48,518 nucleotides of DNA from NCBI GenBank assembly GCA_910586205.1, contig CAJUGD010000029.1, positions 1-48,518 of the forward strand. The letters are read 5' to 3'. The notes beneath the pieces were generated by a model that did no database searches, was not told where the DNA came from, and was given only the letters and a program-made list of their open reading frames with translations. The stretch is from an uncultured Lachnospiraceae bacterium (lineage in GTDB: Bacteria > Bacillota > Clostridia > Lachnospirales > Lachnospiraceae). A program made the translations under genes and the position numbers. Positions 32,119-39,693 of this stretch are shown in pieces (the stretch's first letter is position 1; every line of letters starts with the position of its first letter).

Positions 32119-32482
32119 AAGTACTTTCCTGATAACTATCCATTCCGCCATGCTCTAACTCAACACCCAAACTATACATAGTCACAAGTATAGAATCTTC
32201 AATATAATCAAAATTGTGGGTAACATAAGGACCAATACGAAAAAAATCACCAGCATCAAATATTTCGCATTCTCTCTGATTTTCTTTATACGCCGTAACC
32301 TTACACTTCCCTTTTATAATATAGTATGCTTCCGTATTTAACCTATGGTAATGCCCTCCACGGAACACACCACCTTTTGATGTAACAATGTTAATTTGTG
32401 AATATCCTTTTCTAACCAACTGGGTCAATGTCCCCCTGTCATCTACATATTCAAAATCTTTTTCTATTCGTTCTATTAACAT
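32099..32482 (-). CDS. cupin-fold sugar epimerase/isomerase-like protein
   Basis: 127 aa, one cupin domain: VFRGGHYHRLNTEAYYIIKGKCKVTAY is the metal-binding motif 1 and DAGDFFRIGPYVTHNFDYI motif 2. The start DDRGTLTQLVRKGYSQINIVTSKGGV resembles WxcM/FdtA-like and RmlC-like proteins of sugar-nucleotide pathways. It probably epimerises or isomerises the 4-keto sugar made by the neighbouring dehydratase. It follows that dehydratase by about 70 bases. Confidence 0.8.
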   Translation of the reverse strand: MLIERIEKDFEYVDDRGTLTQLVRKGYSQINIVTSKGGVFRGGHYHRLNTEAYYIIKGKCKVTAYKENQRECEIFDAGDFFRIGPYVTHNFDYIEDSILVTMYSLGVELEHGGMDSYQESTYESFVD

Positions 32483-32551
32483 CTACTCCGCCTTATATAA
32501 TCCTTTCTCTGATACTACACTAAAACATATTTAAACATCATTTGATGTCAT

Positions 32552-33592
32552 CTATCTTGTCAATAGATGAAGCCCCTTTCTAATCCGAATTCGCCAATAA
32601 TCAAGCAAATCATACATAGTGGTTTCAAAATCTATTTTTGGTTCCCATCCTGTATGATTTTTAAATTTTCTGCAATCTGGTACTTGCAAATCAGCATCAA
32701 TTGGCCGCAAACGATCAGGATCAATAACAATTTCTATCTTTTCCTTCATCCTGCTGTATGATATTAATGTATTAAGAGTGTCACCAACTTTACATGTATG
32801 GGAACCGCCAATATTATAATATTCTCCGGCAATAGGATTGACTGTAACCAACATATAATAGGCTCGTACAGCATCTCTGACATCTGCATAAGTTCTAAGG
32901 CTATTTAAATTTCCCACCATTACCTTTGGTTCAATAACTCCTGCCTCAATCATTGCAATCTGTTTGGCAAATGTAGACTCATGAAATACATCACCACGTC
33001 TAGGTCCTGTATGTGTGAACATTCTTGTTGTCATTACTTTCATGCCATATGCTTCTGCATAATATCTTCCAAGTAAATCAGTCCCTACTTTACTGATTGC
33101 ATATGGACTAGCCGGATGAAAAGAACATTCCTCATGAATCCCACTTTTTGGTTTCTTTTCTTCTGATATTCTTCCAAACACCTCAGAACTAGCACAAATA
33201 TGTATAACAGGGTTATAAGAATCATGATTTTCCATTTCCATCTTTATAGCTTCTAAAAGCCTGCATGTACCAAGCACATTTGTATTCAGCGTATCAATCG
33301 GCATTGTGAATGACGTAAGAGGATAGCTTTGTGCTGCAAGATGGAAAACATAATCCGGTCTGATGTTATGTATTACTTTAATCAGGGAAATCTGATCATT
33401 TAAATCGGCATATTCAAAAAACACTCTGTCCTTTTTGTTAACTCGCTCGAGAATATGTTCCACATTATCAAGTGGACTTCTCCATCGACAAACACCATAT
33501 ATTTCCCAATCTGTGTTTTTCAATAAGTAATCAGCAAGATGAGAACCTACCATGCCTGTTATCCCTGTTATAAGTGCTTTCTTTGTTGTCAT
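32552..33592 (-). CDS. GDP-mannose 4,6-dehydratase-like SDR enzyme
   Basis: 346 aa. The Rossmann motif is ITGITGMVGSHLADYLL, with CRWRSPLDNVEHI for the nucleotide, and the catalytic Y-x3-K in ASPYAISKVGTDLLGRYYAE. TRMFTHTGPRRGDVF and RPIDADLQVPDCRKFKNHTGW are blocks shared by a GMD subgroup that I associate with heptose-modifying loci as well as with GDP-mannose. It makes a GDP-4-keto-6-deoxy sugar from GDP-mannose or a GDP-heptose. It shares a base with the GHMP kinase stop, showing tight coupling. Confidence 0.88.
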   Translation of the reverse strand: MTTKKALITGITGMVGSHLADYLLKNTDWEIYGVCRWRSPLDNVEHILERVNKKDRVFFEYADLNDQISLIKVIHNIRPDYVFHLAAQSYPLTSFTMPIDTLNTNVLGTCRLLEAIKMEMENHDSYNPVIHICASSEVFGRISEEKKPKSGIHEECSFHPASPYAISKVGTDLLGRYYAEAYGMKVMTTRMFTHTGPRRGDVFHESTFAKQIAMIEAGVIEPKVMVGNLNSLRTYADVRDAVRAYYMLVTVNPIAGEYYNIGGSHTCKVGDTLNTLISYSRMKEKIEIVIDPDRLRPIDADLQVPDCRKFKNHTGWEPKIDFETTMYDLLDYWRIRIRKGLHLLTR

Positions 33593-34608
33593 TAACTTAC
33601 AACCTCCTTTTCTGACGGCGGATATTCTTCTGGTGCATAATATATAATCTCTGTTCCCGCTTTTTCAAATTCAAATGGAACAAACAGAAGACTTCCTAAT
33701 GCTTTTTCCACAATCCTTTTTTTATCTTCCGGTACATAAAACAACAAGAATCCTCCTCCTCCAGCTCCTAATAGTTTGCCCCCCAAAGCTCCTGCCTGAA
33801 TAGCTTTATCATAAAGCATGTCAATATTATCTGTGCTGATTCGTGTTCCTGTGTTCCGTTTCAATCTCCATGTGTAATCCAAAAGTCTGCCAAATTCATC
33901 TAATGGCACATTTTGATCTACAAGAACATTTTGGGCATCCTCTACCAATGCCTTCATTTCTAAAAGGTTTTTTATATTGTCACCGATATGCTTTTTTGTA
34001 TCGTTCTGTATCTCTGCAGAAAGTCGGGAAATCCCTGTAAAAAATAACATTAAATTATTGTTTAATTGTTTTTTTCTATCCGGTGAAATAATGATCGGTG
34101 AAACTGTATAACCGTTATTCCTGAAATCAATTCGATTCAGACCTCCAAATGCCGCCGCTATCTGATCCTGCCATCCCCCTGCTTCTTTGCATAAAATGCG
34201 TTCTAAATATATAGCATCATCGGCTAGTTTTTTATTCCCGACATACTTGCCCTTTAGTGCATAAAAAGCATTCAGCAAACCTACAGCAAACGAACTGCTT
34301 GTACCAAGTCCTGTCCGCGCAGACAGATCAGCATCATAAGATATAATCAACTCATGCATATCTAAATATTTCATTGCTTCACGTACCGCAGGATGCTGAA
34401 TCTCATTTGTAGTTTTTACTTTTTCGATTTTGGAATAGGAAATCTGATTCCTATAATCGAAAAAACGAGGCAAATGCCTTACATTCACATAGCAATATTT
34501 ATCAAATGTTGTAGAGATAACCGCCCCTCCATGTTCACGAAAAAATTCTTCCATATCTGTTCCGCCGCCAAAAAAAGACATACGAAATGGTGTTTTTGTT
34601 ATTATCAT
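33592..34608 (-). CDS. GHMP sugar kinase (HddA-like)
   Basis: 338 aa. MIITKTPFRMSFFGGGTDMEEFFREHGGAVISTTFDKY is the opening of D-glycero-D-manno-heptose 7-phosphate kinases. The ATP loop is TGLGTSSSFAVGLLNAF, and GALGGKLLGAGGGGFLLFYV is motif 3. HddA phosphorylates heptose 7-phosphate at C1, the first step to a GDP-heptose; other members act on fucose or related sugars. No gmhA, gmhB or hddC is in the window. Its neighbours are the GMD-like and GDP-fucose synthase-like genes. Confidence 0.85.
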   Translation of the reverse strand: MIITKTPFRMSFFGGGTDMEEFFREHGGAVISTTFDKYCYVNVRHLPRFFDYRNQISYSKIEKVKTTNEIQHPAVREAMKYLDMHELIISYDADLSARTGLGTSSSFAVGLLNAFYALKGKYVGNKKLADDAIYLERILCKEAGGWQDQIAAAFGGLNRIDFRNNGYTVSPIIISPDRKKQLNNNLMLFFTGISRLSAEIQNDTKKHIGDNIKNLLEMKALVEDAQNVLVDQNVPLDEFGRLLDYTWRLKRNTGTRISTDNIDMLYDKAIQAGALGGKLLGAGGGGFLLFYVPEDKKRIVEKALGSLLFVPFEFEKAGTEIIYYAPEEYPPSEKEVVS

Positions 34609-34619
34609 AAAGCGCCTTT

Positions 34620-35615
34620 CTATTTTCTGTAGTTATCCTTATTTATTTTATAATCCTCATAAGTTTGTTTTAAGCCTTCCTCAAAATGAATAGATGGCCT
34701 CCATCCAAGAGCAAATAATTTTTGACTGTCAAGAAGTTTTCTCGGTGTACCGTCTGGATGGATATGGTCGTAAGTGATTTTTCCTTCAAATCCTACAATG
34801 TCCGCTATCTTCTTCCCTAATTCTTTTATGGTAATATCTGAACCACATCCAATATTTATCCATGATATCCCGGGCTCTCCGGGTTTATTTCCCTTATCCC
34901 CGGAATAATTTTGCATTAAAAAAAAGCAGGCGTCTGCAATATCATCAATGTGAAGAAACTCTCGCATTGCTGTCCCGGTTCCCCACATAACTACCTCGTT
35001 ATTCCCATGTTCTCTGGCCTCGTGAAATTTTCGTATCAATGCCGGAATTACATGTGAATATTCCGGATGATAGTTATCTCCTGGCCCATAAAGATTACAG
35101 GGCATAACAGATATAAAATCTGTTTTCTCTGGATGATGTGTATTTAAATATTCGCATAGCTTTAATCCACTGATTTTAGCAAGTGCATACCCTTCATTAG
35201 TAATCTCAAGAGGGGCAGTTAACAAATATTCTTCTTTAATAGGCTGTGGGCATTCACGAGGATATATACAACCACTGCCAAGAAAACAAAATTTCTTTAC
35301 TTGATTATGAAATGCCGCCATAATTGTGTTAAATTCAATCAATGTGTTAATATACATAAACTGGTCAAGGGCTTCTTTATTTGCTTGAACTCCCCCAACT
35401 TTTGCCGCTGCCATAAATACATAATCTGGCTTCTCTTTATAAAAAAATTCATTAGTAGCCTGTTGATTCGTAAGATCAAGCTCGTACCGCGAACGTGTTA
35501 TAATATTTTCAAAACCTTCTTTTTGAAGCCTTCTCATAATTGCTGATCCGACAAGTCCTTTATGTCCCGCAATATATATTTTATCCGTTTTCTGCATTAC
35601 ATGTTTTGATTTCAT
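34620..35615 (-). CDS. fcl: GDP-L-fucose synthase-like epimerase/reductase
   Basis: 331 aa; an in-frame Met at codon 7 is also possible. DKIYIAGHKGLVGSAIMRRLQ is the NADP motif. FLGSGCIYPRECPQPIKEEYLL and GYALAKISGLKLCEYL hold the Ser, Cys, Tyr and Lys of the WcaG active site. MPCNLYGPGDNY, EFLHIDDIADAC and NIGCGSDITIKELG are typical. It converts a GDP-4-keto-6-deoxymannose to GDP-L-fucose, or does the equivalent on a heptose. Together with the GMD-like gene and a GT11 transferase it supports a fucose-type sugar in the polymer. Confidence 0.9.
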   Translation of the reverse strand: MKSKHVMQKTDKIYIAGHKGLVGSAIMRRLQKEGFENIITRSRYELDLTNQQATNEFFYKEKPDYVFMAAAKVGGVQANKEALDQFMYINTLIEFNTIMAAFHNQVKKFCFLGSGCIYPRECPQPIKEEYLLTAPLEITNEGYALAKISGLKLCEYLNTHHPEKTDFISVMPCNLYGPGDNYHPEYSHVIPALIRKFHEAREHGNNEVVMWGTGTAMREFLHIDDIADACFFLMQNYSGDKGNKPGEPGISWINIGCGSDITIKELGKKIADIVGFEGKITYDHIHPDGTPRKLLDSQKLFALGWRPSIHFEEGLKQTYEDYKINKDNYRK

Positions 35616-35668
35616 AAATAATAGAATTCCTTCCTTAATTGTTTCTGGTATTTAAAATCATACTGTAA

Positions 35669-36403
35669 TCAAGCAAGAATCAACTTTGCTACTTCAATTA
35701 ATACACATTCAAAGAAATAAAATCTTGAATAATGATTATATCGATAAATTCTGTAACGATCCCTCATGCGCATTCCCATTTTTGAAAATGTCTTTTGATT
35801 GCTTACCCCACCGATTGTATAATTTGTGATAACATCCTTTGATACTGTCATCTTGACATTATGCCTAAATGTTCTCAGCCAAAAATCAAGATCACTATAA
35901 AAAAATTTTTTGTTATAAACACCTATACACTTATAGGTATCCCTTGTTACAAACATTGATGGATGGCAAAGATCACGTGTGGTTTTAAACGTTCTGACTC
36001 TGGGTTTTTTTACGATTTTTCTTCTTTTTCTCCACAGATAAAGTGAACACATACAGACATCAAACCTATCTCTTTCATACAACCGGGCAATTGTCTCCAA
36101 AGCGGTAGGCTCATACCAATCATCACTATTTAGAATACCGATAATCTCACCTTTTGCTTTTTTAATACCTTTATTCATAGCATCATAGATACCATTATCC
36201 TTTTCACTATAAATATAATATGGGATATTGCGAGCATTAAAGGAATCTCTATATTTGTCAACAATCATCAATGTCTTATCAGTAGATGCCCCGTCAATAA
36301 TTAAATATTCGAAATCATCAAATGTTTGTGTCAATACAGACTCTATGGTTCTTTTTATCGTTACTTCGCTGTTGAGACATACCGTAATAATTGATATACG
36401 CAT
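35669..36403 (-). CDS. family 2 glycosyltransferase (WcaA-like)
   Basis: 244 aa. MRISIITVCLNSEVTIKRTIESVL, YLIIDGASTDKT, YSEKDNGIYDAMNKGI and IIGILNSDDWYEP are the full set of GT2 motifs, including the DxD equivalent (NSDDW). This subgroup often adds the second sugar of the repeat unit. It follows the priming transferase after 18 bases, which fits that order. Confidence 0.92.
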   Translation of the reverse strand: MRISIITVCLNSEVTIKRTIESVLTQTFDDFEYLIIDGASTDKTLMIVDKYRDSFNARNIPYYIYSEKDNGIYDAMNKGIKKAKGEIIGILNSDDWYEPTALETIARLYERDRFDVCMCSLYLWRKRRKIVKKPRVRTFKTTRDLCHPSMFVTRDTYKCIGVYNKKFFYSDLDFWLRTFRHNVKMTVSKDVITNYTIGGVSNQKTFSKMGMRMRDRYRIYRYNHYSRFYFFECVLIEVAKLILA

Positions 36404-36421
36404 TTTGCATCTCCTAAAAAT

Positions 36422-37792
36422 TCACAGTGTGGTTTCATTTTCCATTGCCGCAGAACTTTCCTCCGAAAACCCTTCTGTGCTCTCCTTCATAAACAGCACC
36501 TTTACAGTCTTAAATATAATCCCCACATCCAACATCAGCGAATAATTCTGAATATACATTAAATCCAGCTTCAGCTTATCATATGCCGTGGTATTATACT
36601 TACCATACACCTGTGCATACCCCGTCAAACCACCTCTCACCTTCATGCGATATACAAATTCAGGGATTTGCTTTGTATACAGTTCCACATGCTCCACCCG
36701 CTCCGGCCTGGGTCCTACAATGCTCATATCTCCTTTTAAAATATTAAAAATCTGCGGAAGCTCATCAATCCTTGTCCCTCGTATAATTCTCCCTATGGGT
36801 GTAATTCGAGGATCCGCTTCTGTAGCTGGTATGGATTGCCCTTCCTTCTCCGCATCCTCCACCATGCTCCGGAATTTACATATACGAAACACCTTCCCAT
36901 CCTTAGTACAACGTTCCTGAAAGTAAAAAACCGGACCTTTGTCATAAAGTTTAATGGAAACCGCCGTGATCAAAAAAACCGGTGACAATAAAATAAGCGC
37001 TGTAAATGACAGCGCCAAATCCATCACCCGCTTCGCTACCCTCTGTTCAAATGGCAGACCATTATTTCGTGACAGCAGTAACGGTGTATCAAACAAATGC
37101 AAGCTTTCTGAACTTCTTACCAGAATGTCTGAAATCTTCGGAGTGGTATAGGTTCGTATGGATTTTTTATAACAATATTTTAGAATTACATTTCTCACAT
37201 GAGAGGGAAGGTCACAGATCACTACCCCTTGATATTTTCCAATTTTATCCTCAATTACTTTCATTCCCGCCGAAATATGGACAATTTCTCCAACAACAAA
37301 ACGATCATTTCGGGTATGAAGCTTACACATCAAACTTGCCACTGGATGTTCTCCATAGATCAGTAAAACCTTCCTTGGAGGATATAAAAACCGATAAATC
37401 CTGGTTGACACAAAACTCCATATACAAATAACCAGAAATTCAAAAATACACATGGCAAACAGTGGAAGCATACTCTGAAAGCACTTAGTAAGAAGTGTTA
37501 TCTGCAAATAAATCATGGCATTAGCAGAAAAAAGAGCTAACGTCTGAGAATAAATCATATTCCAAGTCTTAAGATATCCAACCTTTAATCCACCATATAA
37601 AGTATTAAACAAAACCAGAAGAATACCATAGACTGCAACCATGAGCCAATGCCCTGAACGATTGTAAGGTGTCTCCATCTTCTGGTTATAAAACTGCAGC
37701 CATATGTACCAAAAAACGGCCATTTCTACTGAAAGGATCATTACGCTAAAAATAAACTTTACAATTCGTTTATATTGCTCATAATTTTTCAT
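36422..37792 (-). CDS. priming polyprenyl-phosphate sugar-phosphate transferase
   Basis: 456 aa. Four to five N-terminal helices and a CoA-binding-like middle are followed by the bacterial sugar transferase domain: QRVAKRVMDLALSFTALILLSPVF (membrane anchor), GPVFYFQERCTKDGKVFRICKFRSM, and RIDELPQIFNILKGDMSIVGPRPE. It loads the first sugar phosphate on undecaprenyl phosphate and starts repeat-unit synthesis. The start overlaps the second LoaP gene by 4 bases. The C-terminal ~15 residues (Glu/Ser/Thr-rich) are an unusual tail. Confidence 0.93.
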   Translation of the reverse strand: MKNYEQYKRIVKFIFSVMILSVEMAVFWYIWLQFYNQKMETPYNRSGHWLMVAVYGILLVLFNTLYGGLKVGYLKTWNMIYSQTLALFSANAMIYLQITLLTKCFQSMLPLFAMCIFEFLVICIWSFVSTRIYRFLYPPRKVLLIYGEHPVASLMCKLHTRNDRFVVGEIVHISAGMKVIEDKIGKYQGVVICDLPSHVRNVILKYCYKKSIRTYTTPKISDILVRSSESLHLFDTPLLLSRNNGLPFEQRVAKRVMDLALSFTALILLSPVFLITAVSIKLYDKGPVFYFQERCTKDGKVFRICKFRSMVEDAEKEGQSIPATEADPRITPIGRIIRGTRIDELPQIFNILKGDMSIVGPRPERVEHVELYTKQIPEFVYRMKVRGGLTGYAQVYGKYNTTAYDKLKLDLMYIQNYSLMLDVGIIFKTVKVLFMKESTEGFSEESSAAMENETTL

Positions 37793-38325
37793 TCAAAATA
37801 ACTCCTTAGATCCATATCCTCCTTTAATGCAATTCCCATCACAATACCTAGATTTTCCCCCCATAAATTATGACGGATCACAGCATAACGTTTTTTTAAC
37901 TGATACCGTTCAATTTGTCCAGAACAAACTTTTAATGGACCAGATATTTCACAGAGCTGACCATTCTCACCCTTTCTTACAGAAGAAAGCTTGACCATAT
38001 GATCCTCCCCTGAAATCCGAAGCAGAAAATCTGCATCCGCTTTTCTCATTGGCAAAATGGCAAGTTCACCGCACATGATCATTCCAGCTATAGATGGCGC
38101 TGATTTTAGCCGTTCAAAAACATAATCCGTATTCTTACAAGTAAAAAATACGCATCCAGGAAACAGTTTTTCTACATGAACCACATTCTTCTGCTGTTTT
38201 CTCCATATTCTTTGCTGGCTGATTACAAAACATTCTCCATATAAATCAGGAGAAACCGTTCTTTGGATTTTCTCTATTAATTGCTCCTCCTTTCCCGGCC
38301 ATGTCTTTAATAAATACCACCGCAT
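37789..38325 (-). CDS. LoaP-type NusG paralogue, second copy
   Basis: 178 aa. WYLLKTWPGKEEQLIEKIQRTV is the NusG N-terminal (NGN) domain start, LFPGCVFFTC its core, and CEISGPLKVCSGQIERYQLKKRYAVIR a KOW-like C-terminal domain. LoaP proteins are specialised NusG paralogues that let RNA polymerase read through terminators of long polysaccharide and antibiotic operons. The gene overlaps the end of the first copy by 19 bases with its own AGGAGG site. It is clearly homologous to that copy (CFVI.Q...WR.QQ.N..HV...FPG.VF). One may regulate this operon and the other compete or act in trans. Confidence 0.85.
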   Translation of the reverse strand: MRWYLLKTWPGKEEQLIEKIQRTVSPDLYGECFVISQQRIWRKQQKNVVHVEKLFPGCVFFTCKNTDYVFERLKSAPSIAGMIMCGELAILPMRKADADFLLRISGEDHMVKLSSVRKGENGQLCEISGPLKVCSGQIERYQLKKRYAVIRHNLWGENLGIVMGIALKEDMDLRSYFE

Positions 38326-38900
38326 GAGAACCTCCTTTTTTCTATCCCATTAACTGGCGTCTCTACCTTCCCATACCGCAGCTCCTGGCCCAAATCCTCC
38401 TTGAGAACAATACCAAAGAGTATTGTTTTCTCCTTACCCAAAAGCTTGAGCCGTACCAGCACATGCCGTTTGCTGTACTGGCATCTTACAATCTGCGGTA
38501 CACATACCTCCAAAGGCCCTGACACCTGCTGAATATTTCCCTCACCGTCTGTCAATAAATAAGAAAGGCCAATTACATGATTCTGATCCATGATCTTTTG
38601 TAAAAGTTCTGCTTCTTCCTTCTCCACAAAAAGAAAAAAGAACTCGTCGTCTGTCATCAATTTCGCCATAACCGGAACCTTTTTCATACAAAAAAATAAA
38701 GCCTCTGGCTCTTTAGAAGTAATGAAAACATATCCAGGAAACGCCCGCTTCACATGGATAAAATTCTGCTGCTGTCTTCTCCATAACTGTTCTTGATAGA
38801 TCACAAAACATTCCTCATATAATTCCTTTGGAACCATTTTATGAATCAGCTCTGTCAGCTTTTCTTCCTCACCAGTTCTTGTCTGCAGTACATACCACAA
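38307..38900 (-). CDS. loaP: LoaP-type NusG paralogue, first gene of the polysaccharide operon
   Basis: 197 aa, TTG start with AAGGAGG 9 nt upstream. WYVLQTRTGEEEKLTELIHKMVP opens the NGN domain; CFVIYQEQLWRRQQQNFIHVKRAFPGYVFI is the LoaP core and VSGPLEVCVPQIVRCQYSKRHVLVR the KOW domain. As the first gene of a ~17.6 kb operon it fits the known role: processive antitermination of its own transcript. The ~280-base leader upstream, after the invertible segment, should hold its RNA recognition hairpin. Less AT-rich than the middle of the operon. Confidence 0.88.
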   Translation of the reverse strand: MWYVLQTRTGEEEKLTELIHKMVPKELYEECFVIYQEQLWRRQQQNFIHVKRAFPGYVFITSKEPEALFFCMKKVPVMAKLMTDDEFFFLFVEKEEAELLQKIMDQNHVIGLSYLLTDGEGNIQQVSGPLEVCVPQIVRCQYSKRHVLVRLKLLGKEKTILFGIVLKEDLGQELRYGKVETPVNGIEKRRFSCGGIY

Positions 38901-39124
38901 AATATACTTCCTCCTTCATTTCACCAGCTTCTCAGAAATCACTCAGCAAAAAGGTATGCTTCGCCATATCCCGGACATTGTATCCAACACCCCAGATCAT
39001 TTCATCATTGCCGCATACCATAAACATACAGCAGCCAGTATTACCCCTTTCAGAGAAATGCAGTCTCCAGGCTCACAATTTCCCTTCCCGGTTTTGTAAA
39101 AAGCAAACAGCCGCGAAAATCCTC

Positions 39125-39146
39125 CTGATTTTTATAAAAAAGTCAG
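39125..39146 (-). other. leader hairpin upstream of loaP
   Basis: On the minus strand CTGA-C-TTTTT...AAAAA-TCAG forms a stem with a tiny loop in the leader between the left inverted repeat and loaP. It is a candidate for the stem-loop that LoaP binds, or an attenuator it must overcome. The rest of 38901-39124 shows no ORF or clear structure. Confidence 0.35.
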
Positions 39147-39177
39147 AAACCGCATACTGTCTGATACCAGATTCACC

Positions 39178-39476
39178 AGTGCAACATAATATAGAATTGT
39201 GTTGCACTCATTCCTGTCTTCAAAACCATGAAAAACATTGAAAATATAAGGATTTTACTGCTTCAGACATATAAGAATACTGTATAAGAAAACACCAAAA
39301 ATACCGCACAAAGAAGCTCGTTAGAATTACAGAAAAAATCGTTTCTTAAGAAATTATGCCCCATTTTTCCATAAAATCTTAACCTTTTAAGTCGAAAAAA
39401 CCTTGCAATATGGCGAAAAGAGTGCTATTATTACGAAGTGATCTGAGTGCAACACAATTCTATATTATGTTGCACT
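39178..39476. other. putative invertible DNA segment (phase-variable promoter switch)
   Basis: Bases 39178-39210 (AGTGCAACATAATATAGAAT...) are repeated exactly in inverse at 39444-39476, 33 of 33 bases. Each repeat is itself a near palindrome (AGTGCAACA ... TGTTGCACT around a 13-base asymmetric core), the form of a recombinase site. They enclose 233 bp that hold no ORF but one excellent promoter near the right end. The segment sits between ribD and the LoaP-headed polysaccharide operon. Inversion would turn the promoter towards the operon. No recombinase is in the window; it must act in trans. Confidence 0.85.
39403..39431 (+). promoter_or_regulatory. sigma-A promoter inside the invertible segment, pointing right
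   Basis: TTGCAA (39403-39408), exactly 17 nt, TATTAT (39426-39431), start point near 39438, six bases before the right inverted repeat. As given it fires away from the polysaccharide operon, towards ribD. After inversion the -10 would lie at 39228-39223 and the transcript would run through the left repeat into the loaP leader. I find no comparably good promoter on the minus strand of the segment or leader. Confidence 0.8.
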
Positions 39477-39631
39477 CAGTTTTTTATCTTCTTCTCTTGC
39501 AGCAATCTCTTTTTCTTATTGCCATTAATAAAGGTGAAAAATAATTACTTTTGCTGCCAAGATGAATGTTGATTATTACTTCCCAATCACCAGCAAACAC
39601 AAACAAATATCCACAACAATTCACCTCCCTA

Positions 39632-39660
39632 ATATTGCCGTTCTGCAAAACATTTGATAA
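39632..39660 (+). promoter_or_regulatory. sigma-A promoter of ribD
   Basis: TTGCCG (39632-39637), 17 nt, TAATAT (39655-39660), start near 39667, giving a short leader with AAGGAG before the ATG at 39694. There is no room for an FMN riboswitch. Transcripts from the invertible promoter would also read in when it points right. Confidence 0.7.
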
Positions 39661-39693
39661 TATGGAAACACCCATCCAAAAAGGAGTTTAAAA

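Noticed and set aside
39178..39476. The inverted repeats as a pair of transcription terminators
   Set aside because: They lack T tracts, are identical over 33 bases including the asymmetric core, and bracket a promoter, which fits recombination sites far better.
39484..39675. 63-codon minus-strand ORF between the invertible segment and ribD
   Set aside because: It overlaps the ribD promoter in antisense, has no recognisable domain and would separate the switch from nothing; more likely chance.
39661..39693. FMN riboswitch in front of ribD
   Set aside because: The leader from the predicted start to the ATG is only about 27 nt and no RFN-type conserved blocks are visible upstream.
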